A DNA stretch of 64,000 nucleotides from NCBI RefSeq assembly GCF_049306965.1, contig NC_133176.1:7559501-7623500 (forward strand), read 5' to 3'. The stretch is from Danio rerio. Taxonomy: Eukaryota; Chordata; Actinopteri; Cypriniformes; Danionidae. The notes below the pieces were generated by a model. That model saw nothing but the letters and a program-made list of their open reading frames with translations. It made no database searches and was not told the DNA's origin. The translations under genes and the position numbers were made by a program. Shown here piece after piece: positions 30,560 to 62,069 of this stretch (position 1 is its first letter; each line of letters opens with the position of its first letter).

Positions 30560-32900
30560 GTAGCCACGCTACTGAGAAATGTAGTTAAGCTAATAGCGTC
30601 ACTGCTTCTAGCGACGCAACTGCCCAACACTGTAAACCGAAGGATGCTAATAGGACTTTTAATTTGCCAGTAATCTGGGTTAAGCGCTTCCGGTGAACTT
30701 TATGGCAAAGGAAAAATCTGCGCGTTTAAGGTCTGTTTTCTTTAAAAATCAGCGCTCTCCACTGGCTGAGTGATATCCGATATAAAGTGGGTCTCAGATT
30801 GTACAAGAAGCACTGCATTAAATTACATTTCCCCCCGCCATGTATTTATAATATGAGCATTTATTTTACCCCAATATATTCAATGGAGCTGCGCTACCCT
30901 GCCGATTCTGACGGGCGAGTGCGAGTAAAAGGCCTTTTGTCTCGTTTTACGCTTGAACAACTAAATGAATGCCAAAGTTTATTTAACTGGATGTATTTTT
31001 ATTAACATTACAACATCAATGCTGTAAAAGGAACCGTATAAAATGACAGAAAAACTCACAATAACAGGTCACCGGAAGATTATAAGTATGGGAACAACAC
31101 TAGCTCGGCATATACCCTATTATATTAATCTGTCTCCATATTCTACTGCATCCCAGAATATTACACAGCACCAAAAATGTAAAAAATATATAGTGAATAT
31201 ATTTAATATGTTTTTGTCCACAGCAGACCGCAACATGCGTGACGCAGCTTCCCGACTCTGTGTGCTCCAATCAGGTGAGCCCTCTTCAGTGCTCACCATG
31301 ACAACGAGACAGCAGTGACGTGTCTTTTAAAAATTTGCATCTGCATTCCTATAAAGCTCTTCGGTTCTCATTCGGTGTAGTCAGTTCGCTAGGTGTTGCT
31401 GTTTGAACTTGACCAAGGTGAGTTCAATACTGACGGTACGAGTGGAGCCACGCCAATCTCACAATGTCTGCTTCGTGAAGCTTCACTCGGGCCCAACTGT
31501 GCTGTAGTTCCTTGCGGTTTGCGTACATAAACCCAATATCGCAAAGAATATTACGTGTTTGTTGCTCGAAATGTGCCGCCGAGCCACATCCAGTGAACAC
31601 TGGCACGGCCTGGCGCCCGGTTTACTCGTGCACTTCCTGAAGCGAGGCGCCCTTTGAGCCCTAGGCAGGGAACAAACAAGCCCTGAGGACCCCCAGGGAA
31701 ACACGGGAGGCCGGTAGTGGGACCTTGCTGCGAGGGTTATGGTGGGTGGGAGCAGCAGGGCCCACTCATCGTCTATTTTAAACTATAGTTTCAAACTTTA
31801 GTTTACTATAGTTTGAAATAGAAACCATGGTAACTGTTATGATTTAACTTTATGCAAAGAGCTTAGAATGACCCATGACCAAGAGGTGAGCGCCCAGCAA
31901 CAGCCCCGTATTCCGCCATTTTGAAATGAAAGCGATCTCATTGCTGTCGCGATGGAAAGCAGCTGCTTTGTTTTTAATTTATTTATTCAAAAAGCGTGTT
32001 AACGCTGTGATACAACCTGAGAGATGGCAATACAACACTTACTATCAAAAGTGTTGATAGTGTTGACAAAATGGTCGCCGCGCCATCTAGTTTCCCTTTC
32101 CCAAATTGCTCTAGAATGTCGCCTCTTGGTGATTCTATGCTCTTTGCTCTATGTCTGACTGTTGTAATATTTTGCTTTGTTTTTCAGCTTAGTTGTCGTG
32201 CAAAGGACAACCGTTAAAGACAACAGTTGAAGACACCGCGGATAATATAAACAAGCGCGTATATTATAATGTTTCCAGGCTGTTTTCTGAAAGTTTATCT
32301 TGTTTAGATAAGTTTGCAGGTCAAACAAAATAAACTATACTCTTTCTAAACACCTGCCTCGTGTTTTATTTGTCCTCTACAGCAATACACTGGCATATAA
32401 GTCTGTTGAATGCATTTGTATGCAACATGGTTTGACAATACAGTAGTCTAACAAAAAGTAGTTGTTATAAATGTCCCTTCATTAGTCAACATTTGGTGTA
32501 ACTTAAGTAATAAAAGTTAACCAAATATGTCCTAAGATATAACGGCAATGTTATAGTTGTTACATAACTGTATTTATTATTATTCTGTATGTATTAAACC
32601 AGCAGATTTACTATATATTTAACATGTCATGAACTTAATGTTATTCAAAAAATTGCTTAATAATGTTGTTTTGGTTTTATATCAACCTACTGTAGGTTTT
32701 AGGATGAATACAGCAGATATAGGCTACCCATATCATAATATTGTTAGTCAAAGTTTTTTAATGACCCAAATCAAGTAAAACGTCTCTTACTCAAGTACTT
32801 ATAGCATGCAAAAGTCACATTTGAGTGTATAAAATACAGTTTCCAACAACAAAATTTTGTCTTGTGAAAATGACCAGTGTGGTGGTGAGGAAAAAGTCAG
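30560..32900. other. Intergenic prkag3 to retreg2: unassigned, partly GC-richer sequence
   Basis: 30560-31330 resembles non-autonomous transposon sequence (TAATAGCGTCACTGC, ATCAGCGCTCTCCACTGG) with undefined ends. 31330-31760 is GC-richer, has a TATA-like CCTATAAAGC at about 31350 and short open frames on the minus strand that I do not recognise. 31860-32340 contains ATTCCGCCATTTTGAAATG and AAATGGTCGCCGCGCCATC, which look promoter-like. I could not tie any of this to a known gene. Confidence 0.35.
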
Positions 32901-32907
32901 TGTCAAG

Positions 32908-32908
<1 letters not shown>

Positions 32909-32971
<63 letters not shown>
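32909..32971. repeat. (AT)n microsatellite
   Basis: About 31 TA units, some 235 bp upstream of the retreg2 start codon. Confidence 0.9.
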
Positions 32972-32972
<1 letters not shown>

Positions 32973-33077
32973 CTGTTTAACCCAAATCAATGAATAATTT
33001 AATGTTTGTGAAACAAAATGTTAAGTTCATGCTGCGGCCAGCAGGGGTCACTGACGGGTGCGGTAAACAACAGTAAG

Positions 33078-33083
33078 CACGTG
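33078..33083. promoter_or_regulatory. CACGTG E-box in the retreg2 promoter region
   Basis: The palindrome CACGTG sits in AGCACGTGATAC, 123 bp upstream of the retreg2 ATG. The wider context GCACGTGA matches most of the CLEAR/TFEB consensus GTCACGTGAC. MiT/TFE factors are known to control the paralogue FAM134B, so a nutrient-responsive site here is plausible but unproven. CACGTG also binds Myc/Max and USF. Confidence 0.4.
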
Positions 33084-33137
33084 ATACCGGGAGAGCCTGT
33101 TAGATCCTCCGTGTGTTTCTGTTTTTTCTAATAATCC

Positions 33138-33155
33138 ATGACGAGCCTCTCCTGA
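33138..33155 (+). promoter_or_regulatory. Short upstream ORF in retreg2 5' UTR
   Basis: ATG ACG AGC CTC TCC TGA, five codons, 51 bp before the main ATG and in a different frame. If transcription starts near 33100 this uORF would be in the leader and could damp translation of retreg2. Confidence 0.35.
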
Positions 33156-33205
33156 CCAAACCCGTCATCATCAACACACACACAAACAACACTGGACGAG
33201 CTACA

Positions 33206-53418
<20,213 letters not shown>

Positions 53419-53976
53419 CTTCCCGTATTGGAAACTGTTTCTTTTATTTATAGTCCCTTGTAGATAGCATATACTGACACACATGATTCGTGGAAGGGAA
53501 TGTTGCCTTTTTTCGTTGTCATTTTGTTTTTCGGGAGTGAGATCACTGTGATTGTTTTGGTGAATGTCGCGTTTCGTTAAATCAAACCAAAACCGCCTTC
53601 AGCCTCAAATCAGGCCAGTCAGATTTCAAAAGCGACCTAAAAGGTGTTTATTTTGATGAGGAATATATAAAAAGAGCCCTCTGGTTTATCAATCCCACAC
53701 TGACTGAAGTCATTGGGTTTAATGGGAACACCATGGGAACAAACCATATGGGCCGAGTTTTATTTGCTTGCCAGTGCTGTTTTTTATGTGGAAGAAGAGA
53801 ACGAGCAGGATATGATTGCAAATTCTCAATGAAAATTCGGTTATGTTATAGATTTTTTTTTATATATATAATTATAGCTGAACTAATATATTCTATAATA
53901 TATACCTATGAAGTGGATGGTCTTATTTATTCAGATTGGTTAGAGGGAAGAATAGTTTGCTATTAAATAGGTTTCA

Positions 53977-53989
53977 AATAAATAATAAA
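53977..53989 (+). terminator. Candidate retreg2 polyadenylation signals (two AATAAA)
   Basis: Overlapping-range AATAAA hexamers at 53977-53982 and 53984-53989 lie about 560 nt after the stop. The interval is free of recognisable transposons, and a Tc1-like element begins at 54100. Confidence 0.5.
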
Positions 53990-54099
53990 GTTGCAAAGCT
54001 TAAATTCTGGAAGATATATTTTTTAAAATGTGGCTGCGTTCAAATTAGGTTTTGAAAGTTGTTAATAAAATTAATATTGCATTGTGCCATTTTTATTTA

Positions 54100-55209
54100 C
54101 AGTGCATCCGGCAAGTACTCATAGCGCTTCACTTTTTCCACATTTTTATTCTTATTCCAAAATGGATTAAATTCATTTATTTCCTCAAAATTCTACACGC
54201 AATACCCCATAATGACACTGTAAAAGAAGACTTTTTTGAAATTGCAAATTTATTAAAAATAAAAAAGCTCAAAAATCACATGTATATAAGTATTTACAGC
54301 CTTTGCTCAATACTTTGTACCTCAATACCTTTGGCAGGCTCAAGTGTTTTTAAATATGATGCCACAAGCTATTTATATACCACAGCCATTTTCAGATCTC
54401 TCCAGAGATGTTCAATAGGATTTAGGTCTGGGCTCTGGCTGGGCCACTCAATGACATTCACTGAGTTGTTGTAAAGCCACTCCATTGAAATTTTGGCGGT
54501 GTGCTTTGGATCATTGTGGAAGATGAACTATTGCCCCAGTCTGAGGTCAAGAGCACTCTGAAGCAGGTTTTCATTCAGGATGTCTCTGTACATTGCTGCA
54601 TTCATCTTTCCCTCTATCCTGACTAGTCTTCTAGTTCCTGCTGCTGAAAAACATCCCCACAGCATAATGCTGCCACCACCATGCTTCACTGTAAGGATGG
54701 TAAAAGCCTGGTGATGAGTGCTGCCTGGTTCTCTCCAAATGTAAGGTCTGGCATTCACTCTAAAGAGTTCAATTTTAGTCTCATCAGAGCAGAGAATTTC
54801 GTTTGCTATGGTCTGAGAGTCCTTCAGATGCATTTTGGCAGATTCCAGGTGGGGAGTAGTTTCCATCTGGCCACTCTACCATACAGGCCTGATTGGAGGA
54901 TTGCTGCACAGGTGGTTGTCCTTCTGTAAGGTTCTCCTCTCTCCGCAGAAAAAAAGCTAGAGCTCGGACAGAGTGACCATCAGGTTATTGATCACCTCCC
55001 TGACTTAGGCCCTTGTCCCCCGATCACTCAGCTTAGATGGCCCCCAGCTCTAGGAAGAGTCCTGGTGGTTCCAAACATCTTCCACTTATGGATATTGGAG
55101 GCCACTGTCAGAGCAGCAGAAATAAATTAATTTATTCCATTTCTTAATAAAACTAACATAAAAAATGTGGAAAAAAGTGAAGCGCTATGAATACTTTCCG
55201 GATCCACTG
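54100..55209 (-). mobile_element. Tc1-like transposon, complete termini, decayed transposase
   Basis: The ends CAGTGCATCCGGCAAGTAC and CTTTCCGGATCCACTG, with CATAGCGCTTCACTTTTTCC just inside, are inverted. The minus strand encodes transposase pieces: [58 protein letters not shown]. This is the central DDE region of a Tc1-like enzyme. Stops and frameshifts break it. A related copy is at 58430-59534. Confidence 0.85.
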
Positions 55210-55224
55210 TGTATGTGTGCATAT

Positions 55225-55357
<133 letters not shown>

Positions 55358-56467
55358 TTTACCAGATGACTTGAAAACTGATATTTGGAAAGAAGTTAAT
55401 AAATTGGATCGATTGGGATAATTCTGTAGAAAAGGTAATTAAGCACAAAATGCAATAAACAAATATAGATAAAGACAAAAGAACAAAGACAAAAAGTGCG
55501 ATTTAATAGTGTTTTTTGGGTTTCAGGGCAGTCAAAACGGATTCAGGTACAGAATGTGAATAATCAATTGCAAAATAACACTGCAAAATTATTTTTATCA
55601 AATGTCAAATGCCTGAATACTCTGAACTCTGTCAGGCATTGAAAACATGTTCAACTGAAAAACTTCCACTCCATTTGGTTAAACATGAGACTATATACAA
55701 CTCTCATGTGTTCTGAACAGTTTCTCCTGGTCAAATATAAGCATAACTCAAAATTGCATTTCCTGCGATGTGACTAATGCAGATGAGCACATTGTGATAT
55801 CCATACTCAAACGACATACAGTATTGTGCAGCCCTAATATATATATATATATATTCTTTAAAGTACTTTTTTCACATAAAGATGATTTTGAATGCACACA
55901 TTAGCAGTCAATGTTTTTTCTATTTTTAGGATTTTTCCCTCCACACCATGTAGAACACAAGAGTTTAACCCTAATAACCATATTTTCATGTTCACAATAT
56001 TGAATGCACTTTTGAGCTATTGTTTGTGTGCAAATTCACAAATTTTGCCGCACCTTTTTCTTTTTTCCTGATTTTTTTCCAAGGCAAAGGCATTACCATT
56101 CAAAAGTTTTAGGGTCAGTATAATGAGTATAAATATTTTTAAATGCTCTCCGAGAATGCATTCAAACAATCAAAACATATAGGAATTGCTTATTTAATTT
56201 TCCAAAACTTTTATAATTCAAATTAATTCGGTTCTTTTAAACTTGTTTTTTTTAATTCGTCAGCGAATTCTGAACAATGTGCCACAGAAATATTAATGTA
56301 ATGATGATAATTCAGATTTACTGTCAAAGGAATAAATACAATTTTAAAACTACTTACTAACACTTCACAATTTTACAGTTTTTACTGCATTTTTAGTCAA
56401 ACAAATGCAGCCATGGTGATCATAAAAAAAGTGAAAATCTACAAAAACATAAATCTTCTGAATAATA

Positions 56468-57367
56468 CACTACCTGACAAAAGTCTTGTTGTCGATCCCA
56501 GTTGAAAGAGCAACAAATAATTACTTGACTTCTAGTTGATCATTTGGAAAAGTGGCAGAAGGTTGATTTTTCCATTGAATCATCTGTTGAACATCCCAAT
56601 CATTCAAATACTGCAGAAGATCTACTGGAACCCTCATGGACCCAAGATTTTCATAAAAATCAGTCAAGTTTAGTAAAGGAAAAATCATGGTTTGGGATTA
56701 CATGCAGTGCGAGGGATCTGCAGAGTGGATGGCAACATCAACAGCCTGAGGTGTCAAGGCATTTGTGCTGCCCATTACATTACAAACCACAGGAGAGGGC
56801 AAATTCTTCAGCAGGATAGCGCTCCTTCTCATACTCCAGCCTCCACATCAAAGCTCCTGAAAGCAAAGAAGGTCAAGGTGCTCCAGGATTGGCCAGCCCA
56901 GTCACCAGAAATGAACATTATTGAGCATGTCTAGGGTAAGAAGAATGAGAAAGCATTGGAGATGAATCCAAAGAATCTTGATGAACTCTGGGAGTCCTGC
57001 AAGAACGCTTTCTGTGCCACTTCAGATGACTTAAGATTGCAGAGATGTATGGATGCAGTCCTTCAAGCTCATGGGAGTCAGACACAATATTCATTCTCTT
57101 TCCACTGCAGCATGACTTTATATTCTATACTGGACATAATTTCTATTTAGTGACAAGACTTTTGTCTAAGCAAAGTCTGACCTTACTGTTCATATTAAAT
57201 AATTAAAAATCAAGACATGATCATATTTTATTTTGGTCAAATAAGCGTCATCTAGAGGCCTTTGCCTTGCATATACACCACTTCTGACTTCAAATGATCA
57301 ACTAGAAGTCAAGTTATTATTTGTTGTTCCTAAAACGAATAAGCGACAAGGCTTTTGTCAGGTAGTG
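56468..57367 (+). mobile_element. 900-bp Tc1-like element with about 78-bp TIRs and internal deletion
   Basis: The ends CACTACCTGACAAAAGTCTT and AAGGCTTTTGTCAGGTAGTG are flanked by TA. The inverted similarity continues inward to TTCTAGTTGATCATTTGG. Plus-strand transposase pieces are ILQQDSAPSHTPASTSKLL, KVLQDWPAQSPEMNIIEHV and ELWESCKNAFCATSDD, covering the catalytic half only. At least one in-frame stop follows IEHV. The N-terminal DNA-binding half is missing. Confidence 0.85.
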
Positions 57368-58429
57368 TACACTGTATTGCATTGTAAAAAGCTCATCAAG
57401 CAGACACGGATTGCCAGAAATATTAAAATGACGAACAAATGGAAGTTTGGAAAGAGTCGACGCGTGGTCTTGACTGAATTAGTTTCCCTTTTTTAACTGA
57501 CCATTTACAAGAGGGGACTCGGAAGTGAATGAAGGAGCCTTATTTGTATCTGTCTTTGTAAGATGTACACAATATATCGTCAAGCTATTTGTAGAAATCG
57601 ACAATGAAAAAGCTCAAACGGCGTATTTGGGATTTATTTTTAAAGAACTTGATTTTTCATTTGTCCTCATGTCTGTCAAGGGTCTGAGTGACACTGAATG
57701 AACATAAGATTTTATGATCCAATATATATATATATTTTTCAATTATTAATCATATTAAAGGGAAATATCTTTTAAACTGGAACTGTGTATATAAAAAAAC
57801 AATGTATATATCCAATAGGATGCATCATTCTTTCGCACACAAAGAAGGTTTTCCAGATCTGTTTAGTGTTTGGATGCAGGTTGACATTCCTTTAAAGGTT
57901 CAATTGATTATTGTACCGTCGTCTTCTAACCAGTCATGATGTGAAAACTTGATTTTTTTGACATCCGGGTCAAACATGTTTATGCTGTGGTTGTATTTTA
58001 GTCTAGGTGTGGAAAAAAGAGAATTTCCCCTCACATCACGGCTGGTTAGGACGGTGTTTTTGCTCTGCACGATTGTCGATACCCACAAACATACACTTCT
58101 GATCCAGACTGCAGAGATTTGTGTTTTCAGATATTTACAGAGAGGTTAAGTTTGTGTAATAGTGATTGTGTTTTGCTCATGCTGTTACTGCTTTATGATC
58201 TATAAAAAAAAGCACTTAGAGCGTTTAACTACAACATGTTGTTGAATGTCATTGTGTTTACTCTCACTCGTGTTTACTAAACCTCCTGGTGTCTCCTAAT
58301 ATGCAAGCATAGGCTGATTCGCCAAACTTCAAATCTGTGATATTGAAATTAGCCAAATTAACTCATTTAATTTCTTTCTAAATTGTTTTGAAAGTCTCTT
58401 ATGTTCACCAAAACTACAAAATAAAAAGC

Positions 58430-59534
58430 TGAATAATACATCAGTATTCACAGCCTTTGCTCAATACTTTGTTGATGCACCTTTGGCAGCAATTACAGCC
58501 TCAAGTCTTCTTGAATATGATGCCACAAGCTTGTCTCGCCCTGTCTTTGGGAATTTTTGCCCTCTTTGCAGTACCTTTCAAGCTCTTTCAGGTTGGATGG
58601 GAAGTGACGGTGTACAGCCATTTTCAGATCTCGCCAGAGATGTTCAATAGGATTTAGGTCTGGGCTCTGGCTGGGCCACTCAAGGACATTCACCGAGTTG
58701 TTGTGAAGCCACTCCATTGTGCTCATTGTCCTGCTGGAAGATGAACCATCGCCCCAGTCTGAGGTCAAGAGCACTCTGAAGCAGGTTTTCATTCAGGATG
58801 TCTCTGTACATTGCTGCATTCATCTTTCCCTCTATCCTGACTAGTCTTCCAGTTCCTGCTGCTGAAAAACATACCCACAGCATGATGCTGCCACCACCAT
58901 GCTTTACTGTAGGGATGGTATTAGCCTGGTGATCAGCAGTGCCTGGTTCTCTCCAAACGTAAGGTCTGGCATTCACTCCAAAGAGTTCCATTTTAGTCTC
59001 ATCAGAGCAGAAAATTTAGTTTCTTATGGTCTGAGAGTCCTTCAGATGCATTTTGGCAGATTCCAGGTGGGCAGTGGCTTCCCTCTGGCCACTCTACCAT
59101 ACAGGCCTGATTGGTGGATTGCTGCACAGGTGGTTGTGCTTCTGTAAGGTTTTCCTCTCTCCACAAGAGAATGCTGGAGCTTAGGCAGAGTGGCCATTAG
59201 GTTATTGATCACCTCCCTGATTAAGGCTCTTGTCCCCCGATCACTCTGCTTAGATGGCCGCCAGCTCTAGGAAGAGTCCTGGTGGTTCCAAACATCTTTC
59301 ACTTTCACTTCATCTTTCAGCAAAGGCTGTGAATACTGATGTACATGTGATTTTTAGGTTTTTTATTTTTAACAAATTTGCGACAATTTCAAAAACTCTG
59401 TTTTCACAGTGTCATTATCGGGTATTGTGTGTGGAATCTTGATGAAATAAATGAATTTAATCCATTTTGGAATAAGGCTGTAACATAAAAAATGTGGAAA
59501 AAGTGAAGCGCTATGAGTACTTTCCGGACGCACT
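58430..59534 (-). mobile_element. Tc1-like transposon, one end truncated, sister of 54100-55209
   Basis: The right end CTTTCCGGACGCACTG is present; the left terminus is missing. Minus-strand transposase pieces are longer than in the sister: [66 protein letters not shown] and HFPSNLKELERYCKEG. Frameshifts separate them. Confidence 0.85.
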
Positions 59535-59689
59535 GCATATCATCAAATGAGACTTTTGGTGTATATATATATTTTTGATTCAATGACATTTTAGTGGGTG
59601 CCATAACAAATTTAAATATATTTATTTATTTATTTATTTTACCCAACACAGCTGGTAAAGGTTCTGAAACAATTGAGGAAATGGTAAGT

Positions 59690-60085
59690 CAGTCAGTTTT
59701 TTATTTTGGGGTGAACTATTCCTTTAAGAGTACCCCGCATTTTAAGTGAGTCAGTTTTATTTTGGGGTGAACTATTCCATTAAGTGTACCCCGCATTTTA
59801 AGTGAGTCAGTTTTTATTTTGGGGTGAACTATTCCTTTAAGTGTACCCCGCATTTTAAGTGAGTCAGTTTTTATTTTGGGGTGAACTATTCCTTTAAGTG
59901 TACCCCGCTTTTTAAGTGAGTCAGTTTTTATTTTGGGGTGAACTATTCCTTTAAGTGTACCCCGCATTTTAAGTGAGTCAGTTTTTATTTTGGGGTGAAC
60001 TATTCCTTTAAGTGTACCCCGCTTTTTAAGTGAGTCAGTTTTTATTTTGGAGTGAACTATTCCTTTAAGAGTACCCCGCTTTTTT
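59690..60085. repeat. Minisatellite, 7 units of 57 bp, built on a MITE terminus
   Basis: Units recur at 56-57 bp (TACCCCGC at 59731, 59787, 59844, 59901, 59958, 60015, 60072). Each contains GGGGTGAACTATTCCTTTAA, the end of the MITE family seen at 1707, 10061 and 36281, plus GTGTACCCCGCATTTTAAG and TGAGTCAGTTTTTATTTT. Units differ by only a few bases. As 57 is divisible by three, the minus strand shows a 19-residue repeating frame, which is an artefact. Confidence 0.9.
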
Positions 60086-60844
60086 CCTTTATCTAATAAT
60101 GCTCGCTGTTGAGTGCTGACTTTAAGGCCCTTAAAAAGTTTTGACGTGCCCTAATATTTGTGCTTTTCCAGTTACTTGCAGTCCTGGACTGGTGAGCATA
60201 TGAGATTTATTTCAAAACGTACAAAATGCTATCTTCCAACATTTTGAGCGGTAGCGTGTTTTAGTGTGAAATATTTGCTGAGTGTGCTGTGAGAGATGAA
60301 GCCAGCATGTGAGGTAAGGCTGTGTTAAACTGGCACCAGGACCCGAAACAGATGGTCACTGCTTATGGTCAGAGGTGACTGTAATCTCCATAAGTAGACA
60401 CAGGCGATAAATCTCTGAGAACCGAAACATTACTGAGGTCGCCGTGTTAACAGAAAGTGTAGCGTCAGTTCTCTCCCCGTACACTGTTAAAGTAGGTGCA
60501 GTTTTGCGTCAGAGTCTATATTTTACAGTCTATGGTCAGAGCCAGATATTTTTCTCCCAATATGGTATTTATATTTGCTTTAAAGCCACCGAATTTCATT
60601 AAGAATAATATTTGTTTTGAATCCCTATGTAACCATGACATCCTATTGAGATAAGTCATGTCATAAGTCATAAGATAATGCTTTAGTGAATTAAATTTAC
60701 GAATGTATTTAAATTAAATCAGATTTATCAATAAAATGTATAAATTTTTAGCGTTTTGAGCGATATTTAGTGACTATTACAATTATGCATCTAATTTTTT
60801 TTTTTTTAGGCTACAGCTGAATGATATTTTTCCCAGCATTGATC

Positions 60845-60890
60845 ATTGTAAAAGCGCTATACAAATAAAGCTGAATTGAATTGAATTGGC
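60845..60890. mobile_element. LINE-type 3' tail
   Basis: AAAAGCGCTATACAAATAAA followed by GCTGAATTGAATTGAATTGG is the short 3' end shared by many fish repeats, with a GAATT simple tail. The reverse version is at 23785-23850. Confidence 0.5.
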
Positions 60891-61087
60891 GTGATTGCAA
60901 GCTAATATTGAAGAAAGCTATTTCTTATTATTATTCTTACTACCCCCGCAATTGCCTGATTTTTATATTCATTTTAAAACCTTTTGAACGCAAATTAGAA
61001 TGTGTTGGTATTTATTTTCAATCCCAGACAATCCTAGATGCCTTTTATTTAATGTTTTTGAGCTGAAACTGATTCTTTAGTACAATC

Positions 61088-61802
61088 TAAGTGGTGCGGT
61101 GCAGTTCAGTACACTTTTATGGCCATTTCCACTGTCAGAAGGTATCTAAAAAGTAAACCGTAGCACTTTTTTTGACAAAAGGGTACCAAAAGGCTGAGCG
61201 AGACGTGCAACTGAACGCTATTGGTTTACAGAGATACGTCACTTGCTTGTGCAGCTACCCAGGAGAATGAAAAGAGGAACTGCCATGTTTAAAATACAGT
61301 CGAGACATCACACCGTAATAATACATACATATAATAAAGAGTCATGGTCGACCCAAGCTCAAACAAATCTTGTCATCGTCTTGATGATCAGCCACAAAGC
61401 CAAGAAGAAGAGCAGAATCTACCCGGTGCCCCGTAGTTGTTTACAAGTCTGTTTACAAAAACAAATGGCTACCACGTTTAATTCCATGTTATTAATAAGT
61501 CGAAATCACATCTTAAAGGTGATCAGAGTGGAAAAAGGATTACGAATGTACAAAATGTGCATGAAAACCGAGACATTCGCTTGCTCTCTTGTGTGTTATT
61601 ATGTGTTATTATGACTGGCATCTGCATCTACTTTTGAAATAACAAACATCTTGAGTAGATGAAAATAACGCATGCATGATTATTACTTTACACCACACCC
61701 ACCAAAAGAATACCATTGGTACCCTTTTGGCAGTGGAAACGCAAGCCTGATAAGTGTGACCTGTACCTTACCGTACTGTACCACTCAGTGGAAACGGGCC
61801 AG
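61088..61802. mobile_element. Non-autonomous TIR element near the mdh1b 3' end
   Basis: The left side has GTGGTGCGGTGCAGTTCAGT and GGCCATTTCCACTG; the right side has CAGTGGAAACG and CGTACTGTACCACTCAGTGG. These form imperfect inverted ends of 40-60 bp, with a second inner pair (GGGTACCAAAAGG / GGTACCCTTTTGG). Non-coding. Confidence 0.55.
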
Positions 61803-62069
61803 AGTGATTCATAAAATGCAAATGCTTCCACACGTTTTTCCATCTTGATGATACATTGAGGCATATTGAAGCGAAGCTATCCCGTTGAACCACATTAAAA
61901 ACAAAAGTCTTTAAAGAACTAAGCTGATTGATTTTTTTAATAAGCTATATTCATCAGGCTTGTCATTGAAATATTGTCTAGTTAACACAATTATTAATTT
62001 TAGTTAATAATAGTTAGTTTAATTAACATAGTATTGTAGAATAGTGACGTTTCAGCTTCTGGAGAGAGG

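Noticed and set aside
33113-33205. In-frame upstream extension of retreg2
   Set aside because: It begins at GTG, not ATG. The first in-frame ATG at 33206 gives a length close to human FAM134A.
58493-58991. Transposase frames as possible live host genes
   Set aside because: They are pieces of one Tc1-like transposase in different frames with one terminus missing; a domesticated gene would be continuous.
59716-59967. Minus-strand protein with a 19-residue repeat
   Set aside because: The 57-bp minisatellite unit is divisible by three, so any open frame repeats. No start context, domain or gene structure.
59690-60085. Regular repeats that could be taken for a CRISPR array
   Set aside because: The whole 57-bp unit is repeated with no unique spacers, and the DNA is vertebrate.
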